The notes: a model not told the origin generated them from the sequence alone. DNA of 64,000 nucleotides from Boseongicola sp. (GCA_014075275.1 CP046179.1:3233932-3297931), one strand, 5' to 3'. Shown: positions 37,537 to 47,673, counted from the stretch's first letter. Program-made: numbers and translations.

Positions 37537-37762
37537 GAACTCACGGTTTCTCGCTGGTCTGCGACGCTCGTATTCGATCGGACAGAGGTGTTTTCGATAC
37601 TTTTGCCACCGATTTGAACTTCGGGTGTAGGGCAAGGAGCGTTGGTTGCGCATCGGCTTGCAGAAGCCCGAACGCCAACCTTCCGTAGAATTTTGCGCTT
37701 GGCAAGAGCAGAATATCGGGCTTTGCGACCGGGGATATTCAGGAAGCGCATGAAAGTGACCG

Positions 37763-37793
37763 AAAAAAAGATGGGCGACAGCTGACGCCCATC
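37763..37793 (-). terminator. Rho-independent terminator after the GMC oxidoreductase gene
   Basis: On the minus strand GATGGGCG and CGCCCATC form a perfect 8-bp stem with an 8-nt loop, followed by seven Ts. It ends the aldehyde dehydrogenase-GMC operon. The rest of the gap (37537-37762) shows no gene I can support. Confidence 0.9.
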
Positions 37794-37812
37794 CAGTCAG
37801 GGAGGTTAGGTA

Positions 37813-39414
37813 TTATTGGTTGCCTCGGATCATATCACTGGCTTTCTCGGCAATCATGATTGTCGGAGCATTGGTATTTGACCCTATGAGACTTGGCATG
37901 ATTGAGCTGTCGCAAATTCGGATGCCCTCCAACCCGTGAACGCGAAGCTGAGGGTCGACACCGGACATTTCGTCCGTGCCCATCTTGCAGGTACAAGTCG
38001 GGTGATAGGACGTGCGCCCATATTGGCGGGCATAGTCTTCTAACTCAGACTGCGTTTTGACGTTGTCATCCGGAAAGCGGATCTGCCGTACGTACTTTTG
38101 AAGAGAATGCTGCGAGAAAATTTCGCGGCTGATTTTCACACCTTCGACAGAAGTCTTCAGGTCGTCTGGATGTCCTAGGAAATTTGGGTCTACCAAAGGT
38201 AAGTCGCCAGGATTGGAGGAACGCAACCGCACAGTTCCCCGCGATTTCGGGCGTAAGGTGTATGAATTGAGCGTTATCCCTGACGATCCTGGAGGTACAC
38301 TTGGCACGCCAGCCTCGGCACCTGCACCTGCCAGGAAATGAAACTGCAGATCGGGGACGCTTTGCGAATTGTCGGCGTACCAGAAGGCCCCGCCTTCAAC
38401 GACGTTTGAGGTGACCGGGCCGGATTTGAACAGATAATATTGCGCTCCTGCCCAAGCAGCCATGTACCACTTGTTGTACTTATCAAGGCTGTAGTGGCCG
38501 GTCAGTTCTGCGACGATGTCGATGCCGAAATGGTCATTCAGATTCTCACCAACACCAGGCAGATCAGCGACGACGTCAATGCCATGTTCTTTTAGGTGCG
38601 CAGATGGTCCGACACCGGACAGCATCATAATTTTCGGAGTGCCAATCGCGCCGGACGTGATCAGCACTTCGGCCTCTGCTTTTGCGATCTTGCGACCCTT
38701 TGGGGTAGTGTATTCCACTCCCGTCGCGCGATTTCCTTCAAAGGTGACCCGATGCACAATGCATCCGGTTTCGACGGTCAAGTTTGCGCGCTTCAATACA
38801 GGGCGAAGATAACCGACCGCAGCAGAGCAGCGCTTGGCGTCCTTTGTTGTAGTCTGATAGGCGCCGCAGCCATCTTGGATTTGGCCATTGAAATCTGGAT
38901 TATAGGGAATGCCAAGTTCTTGGCAGGACTGCACGAATGCCCGTGTCATCGGTTGGGGATCGGGTATATTGGAAACCCCGAGCGGCCCGTCGGTACCGTG
39001 CCAGCCGCCTGACAGGATCGTGTTTCCTTCGGATCTAATAAAGTATTTCTGGATGTCCTTGAATGCCCAGCCTTCGCATCCTTCCTCGTCAGCCCACCGG
39101 TCATAGTCGGAAGGCGTGCCCCGCGTGAAAACTTCGGCGTTTACTGAAGAGCCGCCGCCTAGAACACGGCCTTGTGCATAGGGAATTTCGCGATTGTTTG
39201 CATGGGTTTGTGGGACAGTATTAAATCCCCACATATGGGGTCCGCTTGTCATTTTGGCAAACCCAACTGGCATGTGGATCAAGGGATGCCAATCCTTGCC
39301 GCCCGCTTCGAGCAGCAACACGCGTGTACCGGTGTTGTCGCTTAGACGGTTTGCCAATACGCAGCCGGCTGATCCGCCGCCTACAATCACATAGTCGTAT
39401 CCGTTCGTCGCCAT
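37813..39414 (-). CDS. GMC-family alcohol oxidoreductase (choline dehydrogenase-like)
   Basis: A 533-aa FAD enzyme of the GMC family. It has the ADP-binding motif VGGGSAGCVLANRL near the N-terminus, the GMC signature PYAQGRVLGGGSSVNA and the active-site region YHPTCTCKMG with its catalytic His. Members oxidise alcohols to aldehydes or acids. The ATG at 39414 overlaps the aldehyde dehydrogenase stop (TAATG), so both act in sequence: alcohol to aldehyde, then acid. The natural alcohol is unknown. Confidence 0.9.
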   Translation of the reverse strand: MATNGYDYVIVGGGSAGCVLANRLSDNTGTRVLLLEAGGKDWHPLIHMPVGFAKMTSGPHMWGFNTVPQTHANNREIPYAQGRVLGGGSSVNAEVFTRGTPSDYDRWADEEGCEGWAFKDIQKYFIRSEGNTILSGGWHGTDGPLGVSNIPDPQPMTRAFVQSCQELGIPYNPDFNGQIQDGCGAYQTTTKDAKRCSAAVGYLRPVLKRANLTVETGCIVHRVTFEGNRATGVEYTTPKGRKIAKAEAEVLITSGAIGTPKIMMLSGVGPSAHLKEHGIDVVADLPGVGENLNDHFGIDIVAELTGHYSLDKYNKWYMAAWAGAQYYLFKSGPVTSNVVEGGAFWYADNSQSVPDLQFHFLAGAGAEAGVPSVPPGSSGITLNSYTLRPKSRGTVRLRSSNPGDLPLVDPNFLGHPDDLKTSVEGVKISREIFSQHSLQKYVRQIRFPDDNVKTQSELEDYARQYGRTSYHPTCTCKMGTDEMSGVDPQLRVHGLEGIRICDSSIMPSLIGSNTNAPTIMIAEKASDMIRGNQ

Positions 39415-40916
39415 TACTCCACCCAAGGACTGCGCTTGCCTATTTCAATGTGAACCGATTTGACCTGAGTGTATTCTTCAACGCCATAGATTCCTGCTTC
39501 GCGCCCCCAACCGGATTGTTTCATGCCACCAATTGGTAGCTCCGGGCCACCTGATAGCGTTGTATTCACCCAGAAGCGTCCGGCCTGTACGCGGCGCGTG
39601 ACCAAGAGCGCTTTGTCGATGTTTTTGGTCCAGACGCTGGCAGCCAGTCCGTACTCAGTGCCATTGGCGATGTCGATCGCCTCGTCCACTGAGTCAAATG
39701 GTATGACTGTAAGAACCGGTCCGAATATCTCTTCACGAGCAATAGCCATGTCCTTGGTTACATCAGCGAAAATCGTTGGCGCAATGTATTGACCGCGCCC
39801 AAGGTCGAGTTGTTGGCCGCCATGGATCAACCGCGCGCCTTCCTCCTGGCCTTTGGAAATGAAACCCATAATCGTTGTGTTCTGGGCGTCTGTTGTGATT
39901 GCACCTACTTGCGTGGCTTCATCAAGTGGATCGCCCACAATGACTTTGGCTAATTTATCGGCAACCATCTGCGCAAACTTGTCAGCCACCGAACGTTCTA
40001 CGATCAGACGAGATCCTGAGACACAACATTGACCCGTGTTGAACGCAATTCCGAAGGCCACACCATCGGCGGCATCTTCGAGGTCGGCGTCGGCGAAAAC
40101 CACCTGAGGGTTCTTTCCTCCGAGTTCGAGGCCCAGCTTTTTGAAGTTTGAATTGGCCGACGCTTTGACAACGGTGCGCCCGACAGCGGTGGAGCCGGTG
40201 AAAGACAGCATATCAACGTCCATATGCTCGATCAGAGCTTGACCGACCGACCGTCCTGAGCCTGTTACCACATTGAAAACGCCATCGGGCAGCCCGGCAT
40301 CCGACATGATCTCGGCAAGTAGAAGCGTTGTTGCCGACGTCATTTAGGATGGTTTGGCGACCATCGTGTTTCCAGACGCAAGGATGTAGGGAACCCTCTC
40401 GCAAAGGATAAGGAACGGAAAGTTCCAGGGTGTGATCAGACCAACGACGCCAACCGGTTCGCGGGTGACTATGCCGAGCGATCCGTCACCAAGATTGTTG
40501 AAACTGTCGCCATGAAGAGAGCGTGCAAGGCCGCTGCAATATTCGAACATCCCAATACAGCCTTCGACCTCGCCGCGCGCTTGACTGATTGGTTTGCCAT
40601 TCTCAAGGGTTTCCCAATAGGCGATCTCTTCGACGCGCTCGCGCATGATGTTCGCGGTCTTCAACAGCAGTGCGGCCCTGTCCGCGCCGCCCAGTCCCGA
40701 CCAGCGGCGATCTTCAAATGCCTGACGGGCCGAGGCGACGGCTGAATTTAGGTCTTCGCTTGTACATTTGACCAGGTTCGTGACCGGAACGCCGTGGCCG
40801 GGAGAATTCCGGGTCAGCGTCTCGCGGCCGCCTGCCGGAACATAGGCACCGTCGACAAAAAAACCGAATTCTCGCGGTGTTTCGGGCAGAGAATGCTGCC
40901 TTGATGCCTTGTCCAT
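39414..40916 (-). pseudogene. Aldehyde dehydrogenase, interrupted by an in-frame TAA
   Basis: The frame from the ATG at 40916 (RBS GGAAGGA) has GGRETLTRNSPG, WNFPFLILCERV and then MVAKPS. TAA follows at 40344-40346, directly in place of the Glu of the family's KPSE motif. The frame continues without a shift as MTSATTLLLAE. It then shows FTGSTAVGR, LELGGKNPQ (catalytic Glu), FNTGQCCVSGSR (catalytic Cys) and EEIFGPVL. A GAA to TAA change explains it. The full protein would be about 500 aa, normal for the family. The second half alone lacks much of the NAD site. Confidence 0.9.
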
Positions 40917-40957
40917 GGCGAATCCTTCCAAGCGTTTTTATCTCTTCAATTTAGTAT

Positions 40958-40977
40958 AAGTAACTAAATGGTTAATT
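40958..40977. promoter_or_regulatory. Operator-like palindrome, site 5
   Basis: AAGTAACTA-AA-TGGTTAATT has a perfect left half-site and a degenerate right half. It lies 42 bases before the aldehyde dehydrogenase start. Confidence 0.65.
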
Positions 40978-41065
40978 CAAGAGAAGATCAATCCAAGGCA
41001 CCAAAATTGCACAAGATGGTTCGGGTAATTCATGTCTCGACCCGTTCAGCAAAATAGGGGTAATG

Positions 41066-41425
41066 TCATGGACGGCAGACCTGCACAGAAGCTAATTCGG
41101 TCGCTTCCATCCAGCGAATGACCAGCGGTGCGGCCTGATAGCTTTCCATGACCGGTGACCATTCCTTGAACCATTTGGCTTCAAGATGCGCATCGTGGTG
41201 GGACTTTGTCGTCCATCTTTCGACGACCGTCAGGCGGGACGGATTTCCTGGATCACGCCAGAGTTCATAGAGTTCGCAGCCGCTCTCGGCGCGCGAACGT
41301 GGAACAAATTCGGCGTTGAACATGCGCACGAAATCTTCCGCGCGATCAGGAATAACGTCAAACTCGACGATGATGGGCCATTTTTCCACAGAAATGTGCC
41401 GGTCAGTTTGAAGCGTCGAGGCCAT
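41066..41425 (-). CDS. Antibiotic-biosynthesis-monooxygenase (ABM) domain protein
   Basis: This 119-aa protein has the ABM dimeric ferredoxin-like fold: WPIIVEFDVIPDRAEDFVRMF, then ESGCELYELWRDPGNPSRLTVVERW. Single-domain members act as small monooxygenases or as quinone- or sugar-degrading accessory enzymes. I chose the ATG at 41425; it overlaps the end of the cupin gene by 23 bases, and the longer frame runs inside that gene. It is last in the importer operon. Confidence 0.75.
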   Translation of the reverse strand: MASTLQTDRHISVEKWPIIVEFDVIPDRAEDFVRMFNAEFVPRSRAESGCELYELWRDPGNPSRLTVVERWTTKSHHDAHLEAKWFKEWSPVMESYQAAPLVIRWMEATELASVQVCRP

Positions 41426-41966
41426 CGCGCCAGTCGTTCCAGCCGCCATCAGTTGAGGAAGGTGCTTCGTGCCATTCGTGAAGGATTTCACCTGTGGCAG
41501 GATCCTTGTCGGGAATTGGCAGGGACATGATGCTCTTGCAGGCACGATAGTAGAGATCAGGTGTAAGATGGGATTCCTGAATGTTGTCCCAGTCACGACC
41601 GCCGGCATATCCGCCACACATCATGATATCATCTGAAGCGATTATATGTTCGTGACTAACACCCGCAGGCATGACGATCACGTCGCCGGCTTCGACGCGG
41701 ACTTTCGTCCAACCACCTTCCCCGACCGAGAGGTTGAACTCCATCCATCCGGCAGCGCAGCCGAGGCATTCGTGGGTTGTGGAATGGAAGTGTGGGTAAT
41801 GATAGACGCCTGGATACTCCCAGTTATTGCTCCAACCGTTTTTGCGAAAGCGTGACTTGACCGCTTCTGTTCCGCCGCCGGGGATTGCATTGCGGTGAAC
41901 CAATAGTGGAAAGCGGCTGTTCGGGATCATGCCTTGAGGCTTGGATGTGTAGGCTTCGGTCGGCAT
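41403..41966 (-). CDS. Cupin-domain protein
   Basis: A 187-aa protein with a cupin barrel: VYHYPHFHSTTHECLG (the His, His and Glu of cupin motif 1) and VEAGDVIVMPAGVSHEHI (motif 2). It probably binds a metal and acts on, or senses, a sugar-derived compound. It lies 24 bases after the zinc dehydrogenase gene and before the ABM gene in the importer operon. No finer role can be given. Confidence 0.8.
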   Translation of the reverse strand: MPTEAYTSKPQGMIPNSRFPLLVHRNAIPGGGTEAVKSRFRKNGWSNNWEYPGVYHYPHFHSTTHECLGCAAGWMEFNLSVGEGGWTKVRVEAGDVIVMPAGVSHEHIIASDDIMMCGGYAGGRDWDNIQESHLTPDLYYRACKSIMSLPIPDKDPATGEILHEWHEAPSSTDGGWNDWRDGLDASN

Positions 41967-41990
41967 TTCTAACTCCCTAATGGATTGGCG

Positions 41991-43022
41991 CTAGGCCATT
42001 ACGATCTGGGTCTTCAGGTCTTTGGGTCGATCCGCAAGAGTTTCGAAGGCATTTTGGATGTCTTCAAGCGGGTATTCCGCCGCGACAAAAGGATCTGTGT
42101 GGATGCGTCCGTGAGTGAGAAGCGTAAGCGCGTCGTGCATATCTTCGCCCATGCCGGCGACAGAGCCTTTGATCGAGTTTTCTTCCAGAATCGTTTTCAG
42201 GATATCAATAGGCAGTGTTTCGCCCGCGCCTGTGAGACCAAATGCAGCGAGGTGTCCGCCCTTGCGTATCAGGCGCTGAGCCTTAGCATAGAGGGCAGGG
42301 TGACCGACGCTTTCAATAACAATGTCAGCGCCGCGTTCTTCAGTGGCGTGTTTGACGGTTTCTTCCAGTTCATCAGATTCACTGATGCCAATGTCCGCGC
42401 CGCAATCCAGCGCCATCTGCACCCGGTCTTTGCTGATATCCGACACGATGATCGGGGCAGCACCAATGGTGCGAAGCAGTTGTACGTGAAGGTTCCCGAT
42501 AGGGCCCGCACCTATTACTACCACCGACTGACCGAATGTGATTTGCGCTTTGCGGGCGGCACGAACGACGCAGGCGAGCGGTTCAGTGAGCGCCAGAACT
42601 TCGGTCGGCACCTGCTCGGAGGCGGGAATTACAAGGCGGGCAGGGACAGAGATGTACTCCGCAAAGGCACCGTCCATTGTGATGCCTATCTGCTGCATTT
42701 CGGGGCAGTTGAGAATTTCGTTCCTGCGACACCAATAGCAGCGTTGGCAGCCGATGTTCATGTCGACGACAACAGGTTGTCCCTTAGTCAGGCCTTTCAC
42801 TCCACGACCAAGCTCTGCTATGTGACCAGTGAATTCATGGCCTGGGATCATCGGCAGGCTTTCGGCGGCGTAGTGGCCGTTGAATATGTGCATGTCGGTG
42901 CCGCAAATTCCGGTGCGTGCGATCCGAACGAGCGCTTCGTCAAAGCCCGGTGTAGGGCGCGAGATGTCGCGCAACTCGAACCTGCCGGGTTCGACAAGAA
43001 CCGCCGCGCGCATCGTCGTCAT
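41991..43022 (-). CDS. Zinc-dependent alcohol dehydrogenase (MDR), polyol type
   Basis: This 343-aa medium-chain dehydrogenase has CGTDMHIFNGHY with the catalytic zinc Cys, PGHEFTG with the His and Glu, and the structural zinc cluster CQRCYWCRRNEILNC. The Rossmann motif is VIGAGPIGNL. The closest pattern is sorbitol/threonine dehydrogenase, so it probably oxidises a secondary alcohol on the imported sugar or polyol. It overlaps the upstream permease stop by 4 bases. Confidence 0.88.
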   Translation of the reverse strand: MTTMRAAVLVEPGRFELRDISRPTPGFDEALVRIARTGICGTDMHIFNGHYAAESLPMIPGHEFTGHIAELGRGVKGLTKGQPVVVDMNIGCQRCYWCRRNEILNCPEMQQIGITMDGAFAEYISVPARLVIPASEQVPTEVLALTEPLACVVRAARKAQITFGQSVVVIGAGPIGNLHVQLLRTIGAAPIIVSDISKDRVQMALDCGADIGISESDELEETVKHATEERGADIVIESVGHPALYAKAQRLIRKGGHLAAFGLTGAGETLPIDILKTILEENSIKGSVAGMGEDMHDALTLLTHGRIHTDPFVAAEYPLEDIQNAFETLADRPKDLKTQIVMA

Positions 43023-43963
43023 TTTACCACGCCCCGGAGTTTCGAGCGATCGATTGTGAGTGCGATTGCGGCAATCAGAACGAGGCCAAAAACCATCTGT
43101 TGCTGGGTCGCGTCTATTTCCAGATAGACCATGGCCGAGCGGATGACGACGACGATAAGCGTGCCGATCAGCGTGTTGATTACACCGCCGACACCGCCAG
43201 TCAACGGCGTCCCGCCGACCAGAACCGCGACGATGGCAAGAAGTAGGAAGCCGTTGGCAAGATTTGCATCTCCACCCGAAAGCTTGACTGAGAACATCAA
43301 ACCCGCGACGGCCGCAAAAGTGCCGGAAATGGCGAAGGCGATGATCTTGATGCGGTCGACGTTAAGACCGGATGCCACTGCGGCAAGTTCTCCCGAGCCG
43401 ACGGCTTTTAGAGCGCGACCAAAGGTTGTCTTCGTTTGCAGAACCCAGGCAACGAAGAGAAGAAATCCCGCGATAATGAGTTCGTTGGGAGCTCCCGCGG
43501 TGGTTTCGAACATCCAGCCGAAAGACTCGTTACGAAGTGTTGCGTCCATGGAAAGCGCGCGTTCGCCTGAGAGGTATTTGGCACCAGACAGCGCAATGAA
43601 GCCTACTGCCAACGTCGACACAAATGACGGCACATAGAGCCGCGTTGTCACATAGCCAGAGATAGCGCCGAAGACGAAGCCCAGCGCAACGCATACAAGA
43701 GCAACGCCCATACCTAACTGCGCAAGGTAAACTGTGGCAACGACAGTCACCAGATTGGCCATTTGCTGAACCGACAAATCGATACCGCCAATGTAAATGG
43801 CGAAAGTCATGCCCAATGCCATGATGAACAGAGGCACGATATCAGCGATCAGAGCGATCATTCCTGACGGATTGAAAAAGGCCGGGTTCGCCGTGCCAAC
43901 CAGAAGTGCGAGGAAAATCAGGGTCAACCAAGGCAGATATGGTCGGATTTTTTCGATGTTCAT
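43019..43963 (-). CDS. ABC sugar transporter permease (RbsC type), second copy
   Basis: A 314-aa integral membrane protein of the ribose-type permease family with many hydrophobic segments. The loop GGIDLSVQQMANL is the cytoplasmic EAA-like signature, and GGTPLTGGVGGV is the conserved late block. It follows the ATPase gene by 10 bases and overlaps the dehydrogenase gene by 4. With the permease at 45486 it forms a heteromeric pore. Confidence 0.9.
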   Translation of the reverse strand: MNIEKIRPYLPWLTLIFLALLVGTANPAFFNPSGMIALIADIVPLFIMALGMTFAIYIGGIDLSVQQMANLVTVVATVYLAQLGMGVALVCVALGFVFGAISGYVTTRLYVPSFVSTLAVGFIALSGAKYLSGERALSMDATLRNESFGWMFETTAGAPNELIIAGFLLFVAWVLQTKTTFGRALKAVGSGELAAVASGLNVDRIKIIAFAISGTFAAVAGLMFSVKLSGGDANLANGFLLLAIVAVLVGGTPLTGGVGGVINTLIGTLIVVVIRSAMVYLEIDATQQQMVFGLVLIAAIALTIDRSKLRGVVK

Positions 43964-43973
43964 TGTAGCGGCC

Positions 43974-45476
43974 TCAGATCATGTGATGGACGAGATCATA
44001 AAGCGACGGCTTGTCGCCCGGTTTCCCATCAAAGCGTTTTTGAAATTCCCCGTCTTTGAGGACGAGGATGGTGTGCGAGAGTTCGATCGCTTCTTCCAGA
44101 GTGTCAGCCACGAGAATGATGCCGGCGCCCTGATCCGACATTTCGCGAACCATCTCGTAAACGTCTTCCTTTGCACCAATGTCGAGGCCACGGGTCGGGT
44201 GGTCGAGCAGGATGATGTCCGAGCCGCCAGAGCGCCACTTGGCCAGAACTACTTTTTGCTGGTTGCCGCCTGAAAGGCCGCCGCAATCCTTGTAGGTATC
44301 CGGCGTCTTGATCGCGAGACGGTCAATCCACTTTCGAGCGAGGGCTTTTTCCTCGCCCGATTTCAGCAGACCACCTGTGGCGTATTTCTGCATCTGGCTG
44401 AGGGTCATATTTTCGTAGACATTCATGCCCGCGACAATGCCCTCAACTTTGCGCTCTCGAGGAATGTAGCCCACGCCAAGATCCACGCCGCCTTTTGCGG
44501 TGAAACGGGTTATTTGCTGGCCCTTAATTGCCACCGTTCCCTCCGTCGGTGTCTCAAGTCCGAAAACAGTGCGGAGAATTGCTTCTCGACCAGACCCTTC
44601 TGTGCCGACCAGACAAAGAACTTCGCCCCGATGCAGATCAAAAGATATGTCATCAAACTTCCGACCGTCGCTGACGTTCTGGAAAGACAACACGACCTCG
44701 TCCCGGTAGTCCTGTTGCTTTTGCTCCCGGTAATATTCCTTGTCGACATCGCGCCCAACCATCTTGTGCTGAATGGCGTCGACTTTCGCCTCGTTTTGGC
44801 CGACAACGTCGACTACTTCGCCATCTTTCATGACGTAAATGCGGTCTGACAGCTCCAGAACTTCGTCCATTCTATGGCTGACGAAAATGAAACTTGCTCG
44901 ATTGGTGAGTTCGCGCACAAGGTTGAACAGCAGCTCGACTTCTTCTTTGGCCAGCACCGACGTTGGCTCATCCAGCAAGATAACGAGATCGCCGTCAACT
45001 CTCTCTTCCAGCGTCAAAACCTTAGCAAGTTCAACAAGTTGGCGCTGGGCAAAGCTGAGTTCTGACGTGATTGTTGAAGGATCGATGTCCAGTTTGACTT
45101 TGCTCAACTGGTGCCTTGCCGCCTGCGCCATGGACTTCCAGTTGATGACGCCGTAGCTGACGAACTGGGCCTCGTAGCCAAGAAAGATGTTCTCCATGAC
45201 CGTCAGATTGGTGATCAGGGATTGTTCCTGAAAAACCATTCCAATGCCGTGGTCCATCGCCTGTCGTGGGTTCTGGAACCGAACTGTGGTGCCGTCGATA
45301 GTGATGTTGCCGCCGTCGGGCTGGTAAGCACCGTAGATGACTTTCATCAGCGTCGATTTTCCAGCACCGTTTTCTCCAACGAGGCCGACGATTTCACCCC
45401 GGTTCACTTTGAAGTCTACGGCCTTAAGCGCGTGAACACCCGGGAACATTTTGTCTACTGCGCGAAGCTCGTACAT
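43974..45476 (-). CDS. ABC sugar transporter ATPase (RbsA type), two NBDs
   Basis: A 500-aa fused ATPase. The first domain has Walker A GENGAGKST, the signature region ELSFAQRQLVELAK and Walker B LVILLDEPTS. The second has a degenerate Walker A (GTEGSGREAI), the signature LSGGNQQKV and IILLDHPTRGLD, where His replaces the catalytic Glu. The second site is therefore probably inactive, as is common in this family. It lies between the two permease genes and drives the import. Confidence 0.92.
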   Translation of the reverse strand: MYELRAVDKMFPGVHALKAVDFKVNRGEIVGLVGENGAGKSTLMKVIYGAYQPDGGNITIDGTTVRFQNPRQAMDHGIGMVFQEQSLITNLTVMENIFLGYEAQFVSYGVINWKSMAQAARHQLSKVKLDIDPSTITSELSFAQRQLVELAKVLTLEERVDGDLVILLDEPTSVLAKEEVELLFNLVRELTNRASFIFVSHRMDEVLELSDRIYVMKDGEVVDVVGQNEAKVDAIQHKMVGRDVDKEYYREQKQQDYRDEVVLSFQNVSDGRKFDDISFDLHRGEVLCLVGTEGSGREAILRTVFGLETPTEGTVAIKGQQITRFTAKGGVDLGVGYIPRERKVEGIVAGMNVYENMTLSQMQKYATGGLLKSGEEKALARKWIDRLAIKTPDTYKDCGGLSGGNQQKVVLAKWRSGGSDIILLDHPTRGLDIGAKEDVYEMVREMSDQGAGIILVADTLEEAIELSHTILVLKDGEFQKRFDGKPGDKPSLYDLVHHMI

Positions 45477-45485
45477 ATCCGCCCC

Positions 45486-46526
45486 CTATTTCACGAAGCT
45501 GACGGACTTGCGGTCGGTCGAGAGGACGACCGCCGCGATGACCAAAACGCCAAGTGTGCCGTTCTGAACCCACCCGGGCAGGCCGATCACGACCATCCCG
45601 TTGTTGATGACGTTGACGATCAGGACGCCGACAAGCGTATTCCAGACGCCGCCGAGGCCGCCCCAGAGTGCGGTTCCGCCGACGACAACGGCGGTGATTG
45701 AGACGAACATGAAGTTGTTCCCGGTTGCGGTTTCGGCGATGCCGATTCGCCCGACAGCGAGCAGCGCGCCGACAGCGAAGAACACACCTGCTAGCGTGAA
45801 GCCCATCAGACGAACGCGTTCAACGTTGAGGCCGCTTGCATGGGCAAGTTCTTCGCCGCCTCCAACAGCGTAGAAGTTGCGACCGAGTGTTGTGTGAGAC
45901 TGGATGAACCAGGCGATCAGAAGAAAGGCGAATGCGACGTAGCACATGATCGGGAAGTTAAACCAGCGGTCGGTCAATAGAGATCGGAAGACTGGATCTT
46001 CGACCCGGATCCGGTCGCCACCCGTTAGAAGCAAGGCAAGTCCTGTGCCGACGAACCCCATGGCGAGTGAGGCCATGAAAGACGGAATTTTGAGTTTAAT
46101 ATGCACAAGGCCGTTGATGAAGCCCATCACGGCGCCGACGACCAGCGCCAGTGGCATGGCGATCCACGCCCAGCTCAAGACTGTACCACCCCAGGCTATG
46201 AAGGCGAATGCGAAGATTACAGCGCATACCGAGACCGTTCCTTCCATCGAAAGGTCGATCGACCCCATGATGATAATGAATGTCACGCCAATGGCGACCA
46301 TCAGAGCAGGGGCCGACGAGATCCCGATGCGGGCCGCGTTGCGGATCGACAAAAAACGCGAGTCAAGCAAGTAGACGTGATCCTTACCATCTCGAAAATC
46401 CTCCAGCCACTCAAAGAAGGGGAATAGGACGATCAGAACGAATAGTACGAGGAGCGGCGCCCATTTGACGACGCGCTCGCGATTAAAGAAGGAACCCGCG
46501 CCCACAACGGCCGAAATGTCAGTCAT
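45486..46526 (-). CDS. ABC sugar transporter permease (RbsC type), first copy
   Basis: A 346-aa membrane protein of the ribose-type permease family. Conserved blocks are IIIMGSIDLSMEGTVS and VVGGTALWGGLGGVWNTLVG. It has about eight to ten hydrophobic segments. It is placed 10 bases before the ATPase gene and 62 bases after the substrate-binding protein gene. The two permeases differ clearly, so a heterodimer is likely. Confidence 0.9.
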   Translation of the reverse strand: MTDISAVVGAGSFFNRERVVKWAPLLVLFVLIVLFPFFEWLEDFRDGKDHVYLLDSRFLSIRNAARIGISSAPALMVAIGVTFIIIMGSIDLSMEGTVSVCAVIFAFAFIAWGGTVLSWAWIAMPLALVVGAVMGFINGLVHIKLKIPSFMASLAMGFVGTGLALLLTGGDRIRVEDPVFRSLLTDRWFNFPIMCYVAFAFLLIAWFIQSHTTLGRNFYAVGGGEELAHASGLNVERVRLMGFTLAGVFFAVGALLAVGRIGIAETATGNNFMFVSITAVVVGGTALWGGLGGVWNTLVGVLIVNVINNGMVVIGLPGWVQNGTLGVLVIAAVVLSTDRKSVSFVK

Positions 46527-46587
46527 ATCTCACGTCTCCGATATTCGGTGTCAGGGCCGGCTGGGAGGTGCCGGCCCTGTAGTGGGA

Positions 46588-47673
46588 TCAGATGGCCGGG
46601 GTAGTTGGGCCCCAGAAATCCGACCAATCATACTCGGGCTTGGCATCGATAAAGTTGGCTTTGAACGCGGCTGCGTCAGCTTCGGTCACCATGATCGAGG
46701 GGCCGAAGAACTCGCGATGTTCGCGTGGTTCCTCGGACGGATTGAACGTTCCAATGGCGGCATGATACGCGAGCGAAGAAAGAGCGCCGCCTGCCCAGAA
46801 TGGATTGGTATCGACGGTGACTGTCATTTCGCCCTTCTGTATTAACTCAACTGCCTGACTAGTGCCGTCATAGCCGCCGACCTTGGTTGTTCCGGCCATG
46901 CCCTCAGCACGCAGCGCTTCCAGAGCGCCAAAACTCATAGTGTCGGAGGCGCAGATCACGCCATCTATATCGCCGTGGCGGGTGATGAGCGAAGACATGA
47001 CCTCGGCTGCCTTCTGGGTGTCCCAATTGGCGGGCTGATAATCGAGGAGCTCGATGTCAGGGTAGTCTCTGAGCGCGTTCATCATGCCTTGGCGGCGTTC
47101 GATTGCTGGCGGATTCGATGGAATGCCTCCGAGACCGACAACACGACCCTTACCGCCCATGGCGTCAAACACCACGCGTGACGCCTGATCGGCGGGATCA
47201 ACAGACGACCACGAGGCGTGTGCGACGTAGTTGTCACCGAAATCCCAAGGGTGGAGGTCTTCGGTTTTATTCCAGATGGTGCAGACGTAGGCGTTAGCAT
47301 CGGCCACTGCTTCAACGATGGGCCTTCCGTTCGGCCCATCGTTGGCGTCAATGGCAAGAGCAAGCTTCGAGCCCACTTTCGCGAGGAGAGCTTTCACATC
47401 GGCCAGTGATTTCTCGGATGATCCTTCGTTAATCAGCTGAACCATTTCGGACTTACTCATGCCAATCGATTCGACGAATGCCTCCCCGCCCGAAGCGATG
47501 GCGTTCCAATAGGGATTGGATCGATTGCGAAAACTCCAGGCAACTGTCGGTGCGTGCCCGTCCGCCATAGCTCCGCGGGCCCAGGGTGCAGCGACAACCC
47601 CTGCGGCACTTGCCAGCAAAAAGTTGCGGCGACTGATTGTGAGGGCGTCTAGGTGAGACTTGATGAATGGCAT
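46588..47673 (-). CDS. Periplasmic sugar-binding protein (Tat-exported), intact copy
   Basis: A 361-aa periplasmic binding protein of the ribose/galactose (PBP1) type. A twin-arginine signal is visible (ISRRNFLLASAAGVVAA), then TVAWSFRNRSNPYWNAI at the start of the mature domain. VICASDTMSFGALEALRAEG and KVGGYDGTSQAVELI are typical late blocks. A second, closely related binding protein follows on the upstream side. A Tat signal for a sugar-binding protein is less usual than Sec. Confidence 0.88.
   Translation of the reverse strand: MPFIKSHLDALTISRRNFLLASAAGVVAAPWARGAMADGHAPTVAWSFRNRSNPYWNAIASGGEAFVESIGMSKSEMVQLINEGSSEKSLADVKALLAKVGSKLALAIDANDGPNGRPIVEAVADANAYVCTIWNKTEDLHPWDFGDNYVAHASWSSVDPADQASRVVFDAMGGKGRVVGLGGIPSNPPAIERRQGMMNALRDYPDIELLDYQPANWDTQKAAEVMSSLITRHGDIDGVICASDTMSFGALEALRAEGMAGTTKVGGYDGTSQAVELIQKGEMTVTVDTNPFWAGGALSSLAYHAAIGTFNPSEEPREHREFFGPSIMVTEADAAAFKANFIDAKPEYDWSDFWGPTTPAI

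Noticed and set aside
37533-37751. 72-codon minus-strand frame after the aldo/keto reductase
   Set aside because: It has no ribosome site or recognisable family, and it lies beyond the terminator of the only minus-strand operon that could carry it.
41985-43127. 380-codon plus-strand frame over the zinc dehydrogenase gene
   Set aside because: It is antisense to a gene with clear zinc and cofactor motifs. Its own product has no family features.
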